38,935 nucleotides of DNA, from contig NZ_AEJB01000618.1 in the NCBI RefSeq assembly GCF_000331005.1, positions 1-38,935 of the forward strand. The letters run 5' to 3'. Source of the DNA: Streptomyces turgidiscabies Car8. Its GTDB lineage: Bacteria; Actinomycetota; Actinomycetes; Streptomycetales; Streptomycetaceae. The position numbers and the translations under genes were made by a program. Under the pieces are notes generated by a model. That model saw only the letters and a list, made by a program, of their open reading frames with translations, was not told the origin of the DNA and did no database searches. Of the stretch, positions 1 to 8,892 are shown in pieces; position 1 is the first letter of the stretch, and the number at the start of each line of letters is the position of its first letter.

Positions 1-18
1 CCGTTCGAGCGGGGCAGG

Positions 19-1404
19 TCAGCTCGCCGGTTCCTTGACGGTGGCCGCCTCGGACTCTTCGGCACTTTCGGCCGCTCCGGTGTCATCGGCGTCGTCCGTG
101 TCTTCGGCGATCACGATGTCGCCGTCCAGTACCTTCTTCGCGCGCTCCAGGTCCAGGGCGCCCTCCCAGCGGGAGACCGCGAAGACGGCGACGCAGTTGC
201 CGAGCAGGTTCGTGACGACGCGCATCGAGTCCATGATGCGGTCGACACCGAGGAGCAGGGCGACGGCTCCGGCCGGGATGGCGCCGAGCGAGGAGGCGGT
301 CGCGGACAGGGCGAGGAAGGCCGAACCGGGGATGCCGGCCATGCCCTTGCTGGTGAGCATGAGCACCAGAATTACGGTGATCTGCTGGCCGAGGCTGAGG
401 TCCACGCCCACGGCCTGGGCGATGAACAGCGTGCCGATGGAGAGGTAGAGCGAGGCGCCGTCGAGGTTGAAGGAGTACCCGGTGGGCAGCACCAGCCCGA
501 CCGCGTCGTCGCGGGCACCGGCCCTGCGCAGTTTCAGCATCACTCGGGGCATCACGGACTCGGTGGAGGCGGTGCCCAGCGCGAGGAGCATCTCCTCACG
601 GATGTAGCGCAGGAACTTCCAGAGGCTGAGCCCGGTGACCATCTTGAGGGCGACGCCCAGCAGCGCGATGAAGAGCGCGGCAGCGGCGTAGCAGAGGATG
701 ATCAGCTTGGCGTACGTCTCGATCACGCCGAGTCCGTACTGCCCGATCAGGACGGCCATCGCGCCGAACACGGCGATCGGGGCGAGCCGCATGATGAAGC
801 CGACGACCGCGAAGATGATCTCCTGGGCCTGCTCGATGGCGGGCAGCACCTTCGGCACCTTGGTGTGGCCGAGGTGGAGCAGCGCGGCGCCCACCAGACA
901 GGCCAGGATCAGCACCTGGAGGAGTTCGTTCTCGGCGAAGGCGCCGACGAAGCTGGTGGGGATGGCGTTGACGATGAACTCGGTCGTCGAGGGCAGCGAG
1001 CCGCCGCCCGTCTTCGCGTCGACCGCCGAGGTGTCGAGCGTGGACGGGTCGACGTTCATCCCCGAGCCGGGCTGCACCAGGTTGGCGGCGAGAAGCCCGA
1101 TGATCAGGGCGAGCGTGCTCGCCACCTCGAACCAGATGAGGGCCTTGAGCCCGATCCGGCCGAACGCCTTCAGGTCGCCGGCCTTGGCGATGCCGACGAC
1201 GACCACGCAGAACACGAGCGGCGAGATGATCGTCTTGATGAGCCGGGTGAAACCGTCGCCGAGCGGCTGAAGATCCGTGGCCACGTCGGGCCACAGCTTC
1301 CCGACGACGATTCCGAGTACGAGCGCGCAGGCAACCTGCGCGAACAGTGAGGTACGCAATATGCGTGCGACGCGACGCGGCAGGGACGGTACGGACTGCG
1401 GCAC
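19..1404 (-). CDS. dctA: C4-dicarboxylate/proton (sodium) symporter, DctA family
   Basis: This 461-residue protein matches the dicarboxylate/amino acid:cation symporter (DAACS) family, which imports succinate, fumarate and malate with cations across the cytoplasmic membrane. It has about eight hydrophobic segments. Family signatures are visible: a serine-rich hairpin-type stretch reading LALGTASTESVMPRVM, then LPTGYSFNLDGASLY, and a later SKGMAGIPGSAF segment. The C-terminal tail is acidic and Ala/Glu-rich with no membrane segment, which is longer than needed for the fold. I chose the GTG at 1404 because a GGAGGA ribosome site (1411-1416, minus strand) sits 6 nt from it; the in-frame GTG at 1410 would touch that site. 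The same site is part of a CCTCC/GGAGG palindrome (1412-1422) that could partly hide it. The family is clear; the exact substrate is inferred. Confidence 0.9.
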   Translation of the reverse strand: MPQSVPSLPRRVARILRTSLFAQVACALVLGIVVGKLWPDVATDLQPLGDGFTRLIKTIISPLVFCVVVVGIAKAGDLKAFGRIGLKALIWFEVASTLALIIGLLAANLVQPGSGMNVDPSTLDTSAVDAKTGGGSLPSTTEFIVNAIPTSFVGAFAENELLQVLILACLVGAALLHLGHTKVPKVLPAIEQAQEIIFAVVGFIMRLAPIAVFGAMAVLIGQYGLGVIETYAKLIILCYAAAALFIALLGVALKMVTGLSLWKFLRYIREEMLLALGTASTESVMPRVMLKLRRAGARDDAVGLVLPTGYSFNLDGASLYLSIGTLFIAQAVGVDLSLGQQITVILVLMLTSKGMAGIPGSAFLALSATASSLGAIPAGAVALLLGVDRIMDSMRVVTNLLGNCVAVFAVSRWEGALDLERAKKVLDGDIVIAEDTDDADDTGAAESAEESEAATVKEPAS

Positions 1405-1519
1405 GAGCACTCCTCCAGGAGGTTTCTGGGATGCGGAAAAGTGCTTCCGCGTCGCACACTATTGATCAGCTGTTCGCGTCGTCTGCAACCTGCGTATGAC
1501 AGCCGTGTAAATCATCGGC

Positions 1520-1534
1520 CGCCCTCACAGGGCG
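1520..1534 (-). terminator. Small GC-rich hairpin after the PNGase A-like gene
   Basis: CGCCCT and AGGGCG form a 6-bp perfect stem with a 3-nt loop, about 25 nt past the stop of the upstream gene. No U-tract follows, which is usual for Streptomyces. It is short, so this is a weak call. Confidence 0.35.
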
Positions 1535-1558
1535 CTCACAGTGCGCTTCGCGGCTCCG

Positions 1559-3187
1559 TCAGCAGCGGCTCCGGTCCCGCGTGAGGACTCCCTGCACGGT
1601 CACCAGCGCACGGTCGTGGCATCCGGACGAGCCGTACAGCCGGTAGCGCTCGCTCGTCGTCCCGACGGCGTGCCGCTGGTCGCGCGGCACGTTCGCCGTA
1701 TACGTCGCGTCGCCCGCGTACGCGTCGTCGAGCCACGACCACGCCGTACGCCGGCCCGCCGCCGTCTCGGTGACGGCCTCCCGGTCGCCCAGTGTCAGCA
1801 CGGTCCGCAGCCGGTCGCCCGCGCCGAGCGTGGTCGTGCCGTCCATCGTGTACGTCCGTGCCGTGCGGGTCGTTCCGGCCGGCCCGCGCCCGTCGACGGT
1901 GACGTTCTCGGCGTCCGTCCAGATGCCGGTGAGACCGTCGGTGTTCTCGCCGTCGGTCCAGCGGTGCACGGAGGTGTTGGTGAGGGCGCGGCTGACGGTG
2001 GTGACGACCCGGCCGTGCGAGGTGTCGACGTACCCGGCGACGGTCAGCCGGTGCGCGCCGTCGGTGTCGAGGCGGTGCTGCTCGTCGGCCGAACCGGGCG
2101 TGTACGTCGAGGAGTTGACGAGTTCGCCCGCGTGGCGGACGGTGAGCCGGCCGGTGACCCGCGCGCGCTCGGCGTCCTGCCAGACGAGGACGTTGACGGG
2201 GGTGCTCCAGCCGGCCTGCCCTTCCGGGACGCCGACGACCGAGACCTCCACGTCATGCGGGCGGCCGTCGTTGAGGAGCCCGGCGAAGGGGGTCAGATCG
2301 TATTCGATCGGTTTGATGTCGAAGGCGCGCGGTCCCGGGATCACGTACCAGAGAAAGGGGTTGGACCAGCCGCCGGTCCACACAGTCGGGAACGGGGCGG
2401 CGATTCCGGCCAGTTGGCCGTCGACTTTGATCTGCACCTCGCGGTACGGGCCGCCCGTGGCCTTGCAGGAGTAGGGAGCGGCATCCGGGACCGTGAGGTA
2501 CCAGTACTCCTCGCAGCCGCCGCCGGACCCCGTCGCGTACACCTCGGCGACAATGCGTTCGCTGTTGCGCGGAGTGGTGAGGGTGCCGTCGTGGAGGGTG
2601 AGAACGCGGTCGGGGGTGTCCTGTGCGGCGGGTTTCCCCGCGTAGAACGTCAGCGTGACCTCGACGTCGAGGATGCCGGTGTAGGTGCCGTCGACAACGT
2701 TGCCGATGAGCATCTCGACGGGCTGGGCCCTGCTCAGGGTGTCGCTGTAGCGCGTGACGTCCTTCTCGACGGACCAGGAGATGCCGTCGGGCGAGGGCTG
2801 CGGAGTGGAGGTCCTGAGAACCTCGACACCACCGATGTGGAGGTAGCCGAGGCGGTCGTACTGACGGCCCTTGACCTTGCCGTCCATCCGAAGCACGACC
2901 TTGCTCCAGCTCGCGCCGCAGCCACTGGGGGGTGTGTACGCGCCCTCGAAGGGCGTGAAGTCCTTGAACTGGGCCTCTGCGACGGTGACTTCGCAGGACG
3001 GTTTACCGACCGGCCGGGTGACCGGTGGTGCGGCGGTGACCGGGTCGTGCCAGTCGGTGCCGAACTCGGCGGGGACGTCGACCGGGCGGGCGGCTCCTAC
3101 GGCGGACTGGGCTGGACCCGCCCCGAGGAGGGTGCCCGCCAGAAGGGTCGCTCCGGCAAGCATGGACATGAAGATCCGGCTTCTCAT
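1559..3187 (-). CDS. Secreted peptide-N4-(N-acetyl-beta-glucosaminyl)asparagine amidase A-like protein
   Basis: This 542-residue protein begins with an Sec-type signal peptide: Arg at positions 2 and 4, a hydrophobic Leu/Ala/Gly core to about residue 25, and a likely cleavage after an AQSA-like site near residue 29. The body resembles PNGase A proteins (glycopeptidases that release N-glycans by cleaving the Asn-GlcNAc amide). Visible family features are WSKVVLRMDGKVKGRQYDR, the following LHIGGVEVLRTST and the later SWSVEKDVTRYSDTL. It is exported, so it would act outside the cell on glycoproteins. The start at 3187 keeps the basic signal-peptide N-region, though its ribosome site is poor. It is divergent from the ABC exporter gene. 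The family call is good; activity has not been shown here and many bacterial members are uncharacterised. Confidence 0.8.
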   Translation of the reverse strand: MRSRIFMSMLAGATLLAGTLLGAGPAQSAVGAARPVDVPAEFGTDWHDPVTAAPPVTRPVGKPSCEVTVAEAQFKDFTPFEGAYTPPSGCGASWSKVVLRMDGKVKGRQYDRLGYLHIGGVEVLRTSTPQPSPDGISWSVEKDVTRYSDTLSRAQPVEMLIGNVVDGTYTGILDVEVTLTFYAGKPAAQDTPDRVLTLHDGTLTTPRNSERIVAEVYATGSGGGCEEYWYLTVPDAAPYSCKATGGPYREVQIKVDGQLAGIAAPFPTVWTGGWSNPFLWYVIPGPRAFDIKPIEYDLTPFAGLLNDGRPHDVEVSVVGVPEGQAGWSTPVNVLVWQDAERARVTGRLTVRHAGELVNSSTYTPGSADEQHRLDTDGAHRLTVAGYVDTSHGRVVTTVSRALTNTSVHRWTDGENTDGLTGIWTDAENVTVDGRGPAGTTRTARTYTMDGTTTLGAGDRLRTVLTLGDREAVTETAAGRRTAWSWLDDAYAGDATYTANVPRDQRHAVGTTSERYRLYGSSGCHDRALVTVQGVLTRDRSRC

Positions 3188-3391
3188 GGCCGGTGTTCTA
3201 CGGCCATTCGGCCCCGCACGGCAATGAGGCGAACAACCGCCAATCAGGCCGAATCAACGCCTCTCGCCGGAAAACCGTTTGCCTCCGAGCACGGTGTGAA
3301 GCGAACCTTTCACGGCCCGTTGTCGGCCTTCCCGGCCCCTCCCACCCCCCACATTCACCCCCTCATGCGAGATGCGAGCCACTGGGACGTC

Positions 3392-5206
3392 ATGAAGATC
3401 CAAGACCTTCCGTATCCGGACCCCGGTGTACCCGACGCGCGCTCCGGCCCCAGATTCCTGTGGTGGCTCTTCCGTAACCAGCTCGGTGGGCAGCTCACCT
3501 CCCTCGCCTGGGGACTGGTGCACTTCGTGGCCGTCTCCGGGCTGCCGTTCGGCGTCGGATTCGCCGTCCAGGCGGTCGTCGACCGCTCGGGCCAGAAGCT
3601 GGCCCTCGCGGGCGGGCTGATGGTGCTGTGCGGTGTGGCGATCGCACTCGGCGACAGCATGCTGCACCGGGCCGCCGTCACCAACTGGATCACGGCCGCC
3701 GCCCGGGTCCAGCAACTGCTGGCCCGCAGGACCGCCCAGTTGGGATCCGCGCTGACGCGGCGGGTCGCGGCCGGTGAGATCGTCGCCGTCTCCACGGGGG
3801 ACGTGGAGAAGATCGGCTGGTTCGTCGAGGCCGTCTCCCGGTTCACCGCCGCCGCACTGACCATCGTCCTGGTCTGCGTCGGCCTGTACGTCTACCAGCC
3901 GGCCCTCGGCATCGTCGTCGCCGTGGGCATCCCGGTTCTCGCCCTCGCCGTACTGCCGCTGCTGCCCAGGGCCACCCGGCGGGCCGACTTCCAGCGCGAG
4001 AAGGCGGGACGCGCCACCGAGCTGGCCTCGGACACCGTCGCGGGACTGCGGGTGCTGCGTGGCATCGGCGGCGAGGAACTCTTCCTCGACCGCTATCGCC
4101 GGGCCTCGCAGGAAGTGCGGCACGCGGCCGTGCGCAGCGCCCGTATGTGGGCACTGATCTCGGCGATCCAGGTGCTGCTGCCGGGCCTGCTGATGATCGC
4201 GGTCGTCTGGCACGGCGTGCACCTGGCCAGGCAGGGCCGGATCACCGTCGGGGAACTGGTCACCGTGTACAGCGCGGTCATGCTGCTGTCGTATCCGCTG
4301 CGCCACTTCGAGGAGATCGCCATGGCGTACTCCTTCTCCCGGCCGTCCGCGAAACGGGCCGCGCGGGTGCTGTCCCTGGAGCGCGCCACGGACACCGCGG
4401 GCTCACTCGACGCGGTGGTGCCGACCGGGGATCTGTACGACCCCGCGACCGGGCTGCTGGCACCCGCCGGGTGTCTGACCGCCGTGGTGTGCGGTGATCC
4501 GGACGCGGCGGGTCTGCTGGCGGAGCGGCTCGGCGGACACCCTTCCGAGAAGGGCACGTCGGCGCTCCTCGGTGGCGTACCGCTGGACGAGCTGCCGCTC
4601 TCCAGTACCCGCACGGCCGTCCTCGTCCAGGACAAGGACCCTGTGCTGCTCTCCGGTTCGCTGCGCGAACTGCTCGACGTGCCCTCCTCGGGCGCGGTGA
4701 GTGCCGCCGACGCACTGGCCGCCGCACAGTGCGGGGACGTGCTGGAGGCGCTCGTACAGGGCTCGCTGGACGCCGAGGACCCTTTGGACGCGCGGATCAC
4801 CGAGCGCGGACGGTCGTTGTCGGGCGGGCAGCGCCAGCGACTGGCGCTGGCCCGGTCGCTGATCACCGACCCCGAGGTGCTCGTCCTCGACGAACCGACG
4901 TCGGCGGTCGACTCGCACACCGAGGCCCGGATCGCTGACGGGGTGCGGGAGTTGCGCGCCGGCCGGACGACGGTCGTGTTCACCTCCTCACCGCTGCTCC
5001 TCGACCACGCGGACCGGGTCGTGCTGGTCCACGACGCCGAGGTCGCGGCCGTCGGTGTGCACCGTGAACTGGTGCACACGGATCCGCGGTACCGGGCCGT
5101 GGTGACCCGTGAGACCGAGGACGAGGCGTCCGTGGGCGACGAGCTGGACGACCTGAACGACCTGAACGAACTCGAAGAACTCAAGGAAATCGGAGAGACG
5201 GCATGA
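3392..5206 (+). CDS. ABC exporter half-transporter with degenerate Walker A
   Basis: This 604-residue half-transporter has an N-terminal six-helix type-1 exporter membrane domain (about residues 20-320) and a C-terminal ATPase domain. The ATPase is incomplete. The Walker A position (residues 368-375) reads GDPDAAGL, without the GKS/T. The switch histidine position reads TSS (about 531-533). By contrast the signature LSGGQ (476-480) and Walker B with its glutamate (LVLDEPTS) are intact. The protein ends in an acidic Leu/Asp/Glu tail. The stop overlaps the next gene's start as ATGA, so the two are translationally coupled and should form a heterodimer. I prefer ATG 3392; ATG 3365 is also in frame and neither has a strong ribosome site. 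A much longer open frame starting near 1541 is an artefact crossing the divergent neighbour. The substrate is unknown. Confidence 0.9.
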   Translation: MKIQDLPYPDPGVPDARSGPRFLWWLFRNQLGGQLTSLAWGLVHFVAVSGLPFGVGFAVQAVVDRSGQKLALAGGLMVLCGVAIALGDSMLHRAAVTNWITAAARVQQLLARRTAQLGSALTRRVAAGEIVAVSTGDVEKIGWFVEAVSRFTAAALTIVLVCVGLYVYQPALGIVVAVGIPVLALAVLPLLPRATRRADFQREKAGRATELASDTVAGLRVLRGIGGEELFLDRYRRASQEVRHAAVRSARMWALISAIQVLLPGLLMIAVVWHGVHLARQGRITVGELVTVYSAVMLLSYPLRHFEEIAMAYSFSRPSAKRAARVLSLERATDTAGSLDAVVPTGDLYDPATGLLAPAGCLTAVVCGDPDAAGLLAERLGGHPSEKGTSALLGGVPLDELPLSSTRTAVLVQDKDPVLLSGSLRELLDVPSSGAVSAADALAAAQCGDVLEALVQGSLDAEDPLDARITERGRSLSGGQRQRLALARSLITDPEVLVLDEPTSAVDSHTEARIADGVRELRAGRTTVVFTSSPLLLDHADRVVLVHDAEVAAVGVHRELVHTDPRYRAVVTRETEDEASVGDELDDLNDLNELEELKEIGETA

Positions 5207-6984
5207 TCGGCGTGGCGCCACCGGCGTACGACCCGGCGGCCCCGACGACGGCGAGCACCCTGCCGGTCGGCGCCCCCGCGACCGTACGCGCCTACGTGGC
5301 CGAACTGTTCCGCAGGCACCGCCGTGCCTTCCTGCTCCTGGTCACCGTCAACACGGTCGCCGTCATGGCCTCCATGGCCGGCCCCTACCTGCTGGGTGAC
5401 CTCGTCGAGCGGGTCTCGGACCACACCCGGGAACTCCATCTGGAGCTCACCGTCGGCCTGTTCGCCGTCGCGCTGGTCGTGCAGGCCGTGTTCGTTCGGC
5501 AGGTGCGGTTGCGCGGCGCGATGCTCGGCGAGCGGATGCTGGCCGACCTGCGCGAGGACTTCCTCGTCCGTGCGGTCGGGCTGCCGCCCGGGGTCCTGGA
5601 GCGGGCAGGCACAGGTGACCTGCTCTCCCGCATCACCACCGACATCGACCGGCTCGCCAACGCGATGCGCGAAGCGGTCCCCCAGCTCGCCATCGGAGTG
5701 GTGTGGGCTGCGCTGCTGCTCGGCGGTCTCGTCGTCACCGCGCCGCCGCTGGCGCCCGCCGTGCTGCTCGCCGTGCCACTGCTGACGGTCGGCTGCCGCT
5801 GGTACTTCCGGCGCGCGCCCACCGGCTACCGTGCGGAGGCCGCCGGGTACGCCGCTGTCGCCGCCGTGCTCGCGGAGACCGTGGACGCCGGGCGGACCAT
5901 CGAGGCCCATCGCCTGGGCGACCGCCGGATCGAGCTGTCGGACCGGCGGGTCAGGGAGTGGACGGCCTGGGAGCGTTACACGCTGTGGCTGCGGTGCGTG
6001 CTCTTCCCGGTCATCAACGCCACCCATGTGACCGTGCTGTGCTCGGTGCTCATGGTCGGCGGGGTGTTCGTGCTCCAAGGCTGGATCGACGTGGGCCAGC
6101 TGACCACCAGCGCGCTGCTCGCCCAGATGCTCGTCGACCCGGTCGGGATCATCCTGCGCTGGTACGACGAGCTCCAGGTCGCCCAGGTGTCGCTGGCCCG
6201 GCTGGTCGGGGTCCGGGACATCGAGCCGGACGCCGGGGACTCCTCGCTGGCCCCGGAGGGCCGTGACGTGCACGCGGACCAGGTGCACTTCGGCTACCGG
6301 GAGGGAGTGGACGTACTGCGCAAGGTCTCCCTGGAGGTCGCACCCGGCACCCGGCTGGCTCTGGTGGGCCCCTCGGGGGCGGGGAAGTCCACGCTGGGCA
6401 GGCTGCTCGCCGGGATCTACGCCCCACGGACCGGCCACATCACGATGGGCGGCGCCGAACTGTCCAGGATGCCCGCCGAGGAGGTCCGCTCGCACGTAGC
6501 ACTGGTCAACCAGGAGCACCACGTCTTCGTCGGCTCCCTGCGCGACAACCTGCTGCTCGCCCGTACGGACGCGGGGGACGCCGAGTTGTGGGCGGCGCTG
6601 GGTGCGGTCGACGCGGACGGCTGGGCCCGGGCGCTCGACGAGGGCCTGGACACCGAGGTCGGGTCGGGCGGGGCCGCGCTGACCCCGGCGCAGGCCCAGC
6701 AGATCGCGCTGGCCCGGCTGGTCCTGGCCGACCCGCACACGCTGGTCCTGGACGAGGCGACCTCGCTCCTCGACCCGCGAGCGGCCCGTCATCTGGAGCG
6801 GTCCCTGGCCCGGGTCCTGGACGGCCGTACGGTCGTCGCCATCGCCCACCGGCTGCACACGGCCCATGACGCGGACGTCATCGCCGTCGTGGAGAACGGC
6901 CGGATCAGCGAGCTGGGCAGCCACGACGAGCTGGTCGAGGCGGACGGTGCGTACGCGGCCCTGTGGCGGTCGTGGCACGGGTGA
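5203..6984 (+). CDS. ABC exporter half-transporter, partner of the preceding gene
   Basis: This 593-residue protein has a membrane domain (about residues 40-330) followed by an ATPase domain. Walker A is canonical (GPSGAGKST, 389-397), Walker B reads LVLDEATS, and the switch histidine is present (IAHR, His549). The signature motif is degenerate: LTPAQ (493-497) in place of LSGGQ. Paired with the preceding protein, one composite site has a good Walker A from this subunit and a good LSGGQ from the partner. The other site has neither. This is the layout of heterodimeric exporters with one hydrolytic and one non-hydrolytic site. The ATGA overlap with the preceding gene supports one operon. Substrate is not predictable from sequence; peptide or drug export are both possible. 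Confidence 0.92.
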   Translation: MIGVAPPAYDPAAPTTASTLPVGAPATVRAYVAELFRRHRRAFLLLVTVNTVAVMASMAGPYLLGDLVERVSDHTRELHLELTVGLFAVALVVQAVFVRQVRLRGAMLGERMLADLREDFLVRAVGLPPGVLERAGTGDLLSRITTDIDRLANAMREAVPQLAIGVVWAALLLGGLVVTAPPLAPAVLLAVPLLTVGCRWYFRRAPTGYRAEAAGYAAVAAVLAETVDAGRTIEAHRLGDRRIELSDRRVREWTAWERYTLWLRCVLFPVINATHVTVLCSVLMVGGVFVLQGWIDVGQLTTSALLAQMLVDPVGIILRWYDELQVAQVSLARLVGVRDIEPDAGDSSLAPEGRDVHADQVHFGYREGVDVLRKVSLEVAPGTRLALVGPSGAGKSTLGRLLAGIYAPRTGHITMGGAELSRMPAEEVRSHVALVNQEHHVFVGSLRDNLLLARTDAGDAELWAALGAVDADGWARALDEGLDTEVGSGGAALTPAQAQQIALARLVLADPHTLVLDEATSLLDPRAARHLERSLARVLDGRTVVAIAHRLHTAHDADVIAVVENGRISELGSHDELVEADGAYAALWRSWHG

Positions 6985-7003
6985 CGCGCCCGTGGCCGGG
7001 CGG

Positions 7004-7032
7004 CGGGACGGGGCCGGGTCGGCTTCGTCCCG
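7004..7032 (+). terminator. Candidate terminator after the ABC exporter operon
   Basis: CGGGACG (7004-7010) and CGTCCCG (7026-7032) are perfect 7-bp arms, with an inner GCC/GGC pair inside the 15-nt loop. The hairpin lies 20 nt after the exporter stop codon and before the next gene's leader. Confidence 0.45.
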
Positions 7033-7125
7033 TTGCGCGGTCCCGACGATGAGTGGAACGCTGGAAGCGGCTGCCCGCCCCTGTGGGCGGCGCCGGGGCC
7101 GGCCCCCACGCACCTGGAGGTACCC

Positions 7126-7596
7126 GTGGACAGTGACGAGGGATGGGGAGACGACGTCTACCAGCCCGACGGATCCGAGGTACAGGACGACGCGGGTCTG
7201 CTGGACGCCGAGGACACCCTGGTCACCGACGGAGTCGACGACCCCCTCGACCGCGGCTGGTCCCCTCCGGACCGGCCCTGGGCGGTGGAGCGCTCCGGTG
7301 TGACGGCGGCGGAGCGTCGCCGGGGCGAGACGCTGGACCAGCGCCTCGCCGAGGAACTGCCGGACATCGCGGCATCGGAGGGCGACGGCATCGGCGACTG
7401 CGCGGGGACCGACGGCGAGCCGCTGGACAACGAGGTGGGCGCCGCCCGCTCCGGTCGTCTGGTGGCCCCGAACGAGGGCGCGCACGAGGACGGGGAGAGC
7501 GGGCTGATCGCCACCGACGTGGGGATCGACGGCGCCGCGGCCTCGGCCGAGGAGGCCGCGATGCACATCGTCGACGAGGACGCCCTGTCCGGCTGA
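7126..7596 (+). CDS. Small acidic protein, DUF5709-like
   Basis: This 156-residue soluble protein is rich in Asp and Glu and has no signal peptide or membrane segment. Its N-terminal half contains DDVYQPDGSEVQDDAG, then DPLDRGWSPPDRPW and a RRRGETLDQRLAEELPD segment, a pattern I associate with the actinobacterial DUF5709 family. No function is known for that family. The GTG at 7126 is chosen because GGAGG lies 5 nt upstream (7116-7120), and the protein then begins at the conserved acidic stretch. It sits 60 bp upstream of the L31 gene on the same strand, so co-transcription is possible. The family name is from memory; the gene itself is well supported. Confidence 0.78.
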   Translation: MDSDEGWGDDVYQPDGSEVQDDAGLLDAEDTLVTDGVDDPLDRGWSPPDRPWAVERSGVTAAERRRGETLDQRLAEELPDIAASEGDGIGDCAGTDGEPLDNEVGAARSGRLVAPNEGAHEDGESGLIATDVGIDGAAASAEEAAMHIVDEDALSG

Positions 7597-7656
7597 CCGT
7601 CCCCCTGCCCCGAGGGCCCGGTGGGGCCGTCGACCGTTCGATGGAGGAGAGCACCC

Positions 7657-7914
7657 ATGCAGCAGGACAAGCAGCCCGCCTACCAGCCGGTCGTCTTCCG
7701 GGACCGGGCCGCCGGATACGCCTTCCTGACCCGGTCCACCGCGACGAGCGAGCAGACCATCGAGTGGGACGACGGCGAGACGTACCCGGTCGTGGACGTG
7801 GAGATCTCCTCGGAGAGTCACCCGTTCTACACCGGCAAGGCGCGGACGGTGGACACCGAGGGCCGCGTCGCCGCTTTCGAACGGCGGTACGGCGGCACAG
7901 AGGGCCAGAGCTGA
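7657..7914 (+). CDS. rpmE2: Ribosomal protein L31 type B (zinc-independent)
   Basis: This 85-residue protein matches type B L31, a small protein of the 50S subunit central protuberance. The core SHPFYTGKARTVDTEGRV and the following FERRYG are characteristic. No cysteine is present, so the CxxC zinc site of the type A form is absent. In actinobacteria such copies commonly replace the zinc-binding form when zinc is scarce, under Zur control. I looked for the AT-rich Zur palindrome between 7597 and 7656 and saw none. A ribosome site GGAGGAG lies at 7643-7649. The gene is closely preceded by the DUF5709-like gene and may share its promoter. Confidence 0.93.
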   Translation: MQQDKQPAYQPVVFRDRAAGYAFLTRSTATSEQTIEWDDGETYPVVDVEISSESHPFYTGKARTVDTEGRVAAFERRYGGTEGQS

Positions 7915-7928
7915 GACAACCGTCTCGG
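7911..7928 (+). terminator. Hairpin overlapping the rpmE2 stop codon
   Basis: CTGAGAC (7911-7917) pairs with GTCTCGG (7922-7928) over 7 bp including one T-G pair, with a 4-nt loop. It includes the rpmE2 stop codon and lies between convergent genes. Confidence 0.4.
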
Positions 7929-7952
7929 CAGCCGGCGTCCGGCGGATCGGCC

Positions 7953-8747
7953 TCAGATGAAGTTGAGCGCCGCCGCGCAGCCCACTCCCCCGAGCAGCAT
8001 GAACGCCGGCATGAGCACCTTCAGCTCGACCCAGCTGCCCGCCCGGAACCGCAGTGCCTTCGGCGGACCGATCGGGTGCCAGCGCTTGCGGCCGATCGGG
8101 ATCGGCCACAGGACCGGGCAGCCGGACACCGTCAGCGCGTCCCCGATGTCGTGCACCAGCGCGCCCAGCACGATCGGCAGCCCGAGCCACAGATACGTCT
8201 GCCCCGGGTCGGTGAACAGCCAGTCCGAGCCGTTGCCCGGCTTGTCCAGCACACCGGCCAGGATCCAGGCACTGGTCGCGGCCAGCAGCCAGACCAGGAT
8301 GTCGGCGCTGGAGCCACGGGTCGCCCGCCACAGCAGACCTTCGATGGCGAGCACGATGTGCACGAAGAGGAGCGCCAGCACCCCCCAGCGGCCCCCGGTG
8401 ATGGCGACGGCGGAGGCGCCCGCGCCGATCAGCACCGCCCACAGCCAGGTGTGGGTCAGCGTCCGGTGCCCGCCCGAGCGACGCGGATCGCCCTGCTTCT
8501 TCGTCGCCTTGTAGACGGCGTAGGAGAGCTTGTCGACGATCTCGCACAGACCGCGCGAGATCGGTCCGAAGGCTCGCGAGATCGTCGCCGCCTTGTGGTC
8601 GAGATCCGGGGCCAGTGCGGCACCGGCGCAGATCAGGGCACCGACCAGGACCACCGGCCAGGGCATCGGCTTGCCCGCCGCGGCCGCGGCGGCTCCGACA
8701 CCGAGCCAGGCAGCGGCCCCCGAGAGTGAGTGTGCTGGTCCCATCAT
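7953..8747 (-). CDS. YdjM-like membrane-bound metal-dependent hydrolase family protein
   Basis: This 264-residue protein has several hydrophobic helices and the conserved polar motifs of the YdjM family: PDLDHKAATISR after the first helices, GGHRTLTHTW in the middle, and VHDIGDALT near the C-terminus. These His/Asp motifs are the presumed metal ligands. The family is annotated as inner-membrane metal-dependent hydrolases, but no substrate is established. The start at 8747 gives MMGPAHSLSGAAAW, which begins just before the first conserved helix. ATG 8744 is equally possible, and an in-frame start 120 bp upstream would add a non-conserved Arg/Pro-rich stretch. It is divergent from the DUF3516 helicase. 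Confidence 0.8.
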   Translation of the reverse strand: MMGPAHSLSGAAAWLGVGAAAAAAGKPMPWPVVLVGALICAGAALAPDLDHKAATISRAFGPISRGLCEIVDKLSYAVYKATKKQGDPRRSGGHRTLTHTWLWAVLIGAGASAVAITGGRWGVLALLFVHIVLAIEGLLWRATRGSSADILVWLLAATSAWILAGVLDKPGNGSDWLFTDPGQTYLWLGLPIVLGALVHDIGDALTVSGCPVLWPIPIGRKRWHPIGPPKALRFRAGSWVELKVLMPAFMLLGGVGCAAALNFI

Positions 8748-8892
8748 GGCCGTTTCCCGCCCTATTCCTCGTACGCTGCTGTCCAGTTGACCGGGTGCGC
8801 TGACGCTCCGTCGGCGACACAGCGTAGCGGCCATGATCTTCGGACGGGCAGCCGATTCCCCCATCACCTGGGATCACAGGCAAGATGGGGGC

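Noticed and set aside
1541..3391. Open upstream extension of the first ABC half-transporter by over 600 codons.
   Set aside because: It is antisense to the PNGase A-like gene, and the ABC protein starts naturally at 3392 with a normal-length membrane domain.
7074..7089. CCGCCC/GGGCGG 6-bp hairpin upstream of the DUF5709-like gene.
   Set aside because: Short, made only of G and C, and of the kind expected by chance here.
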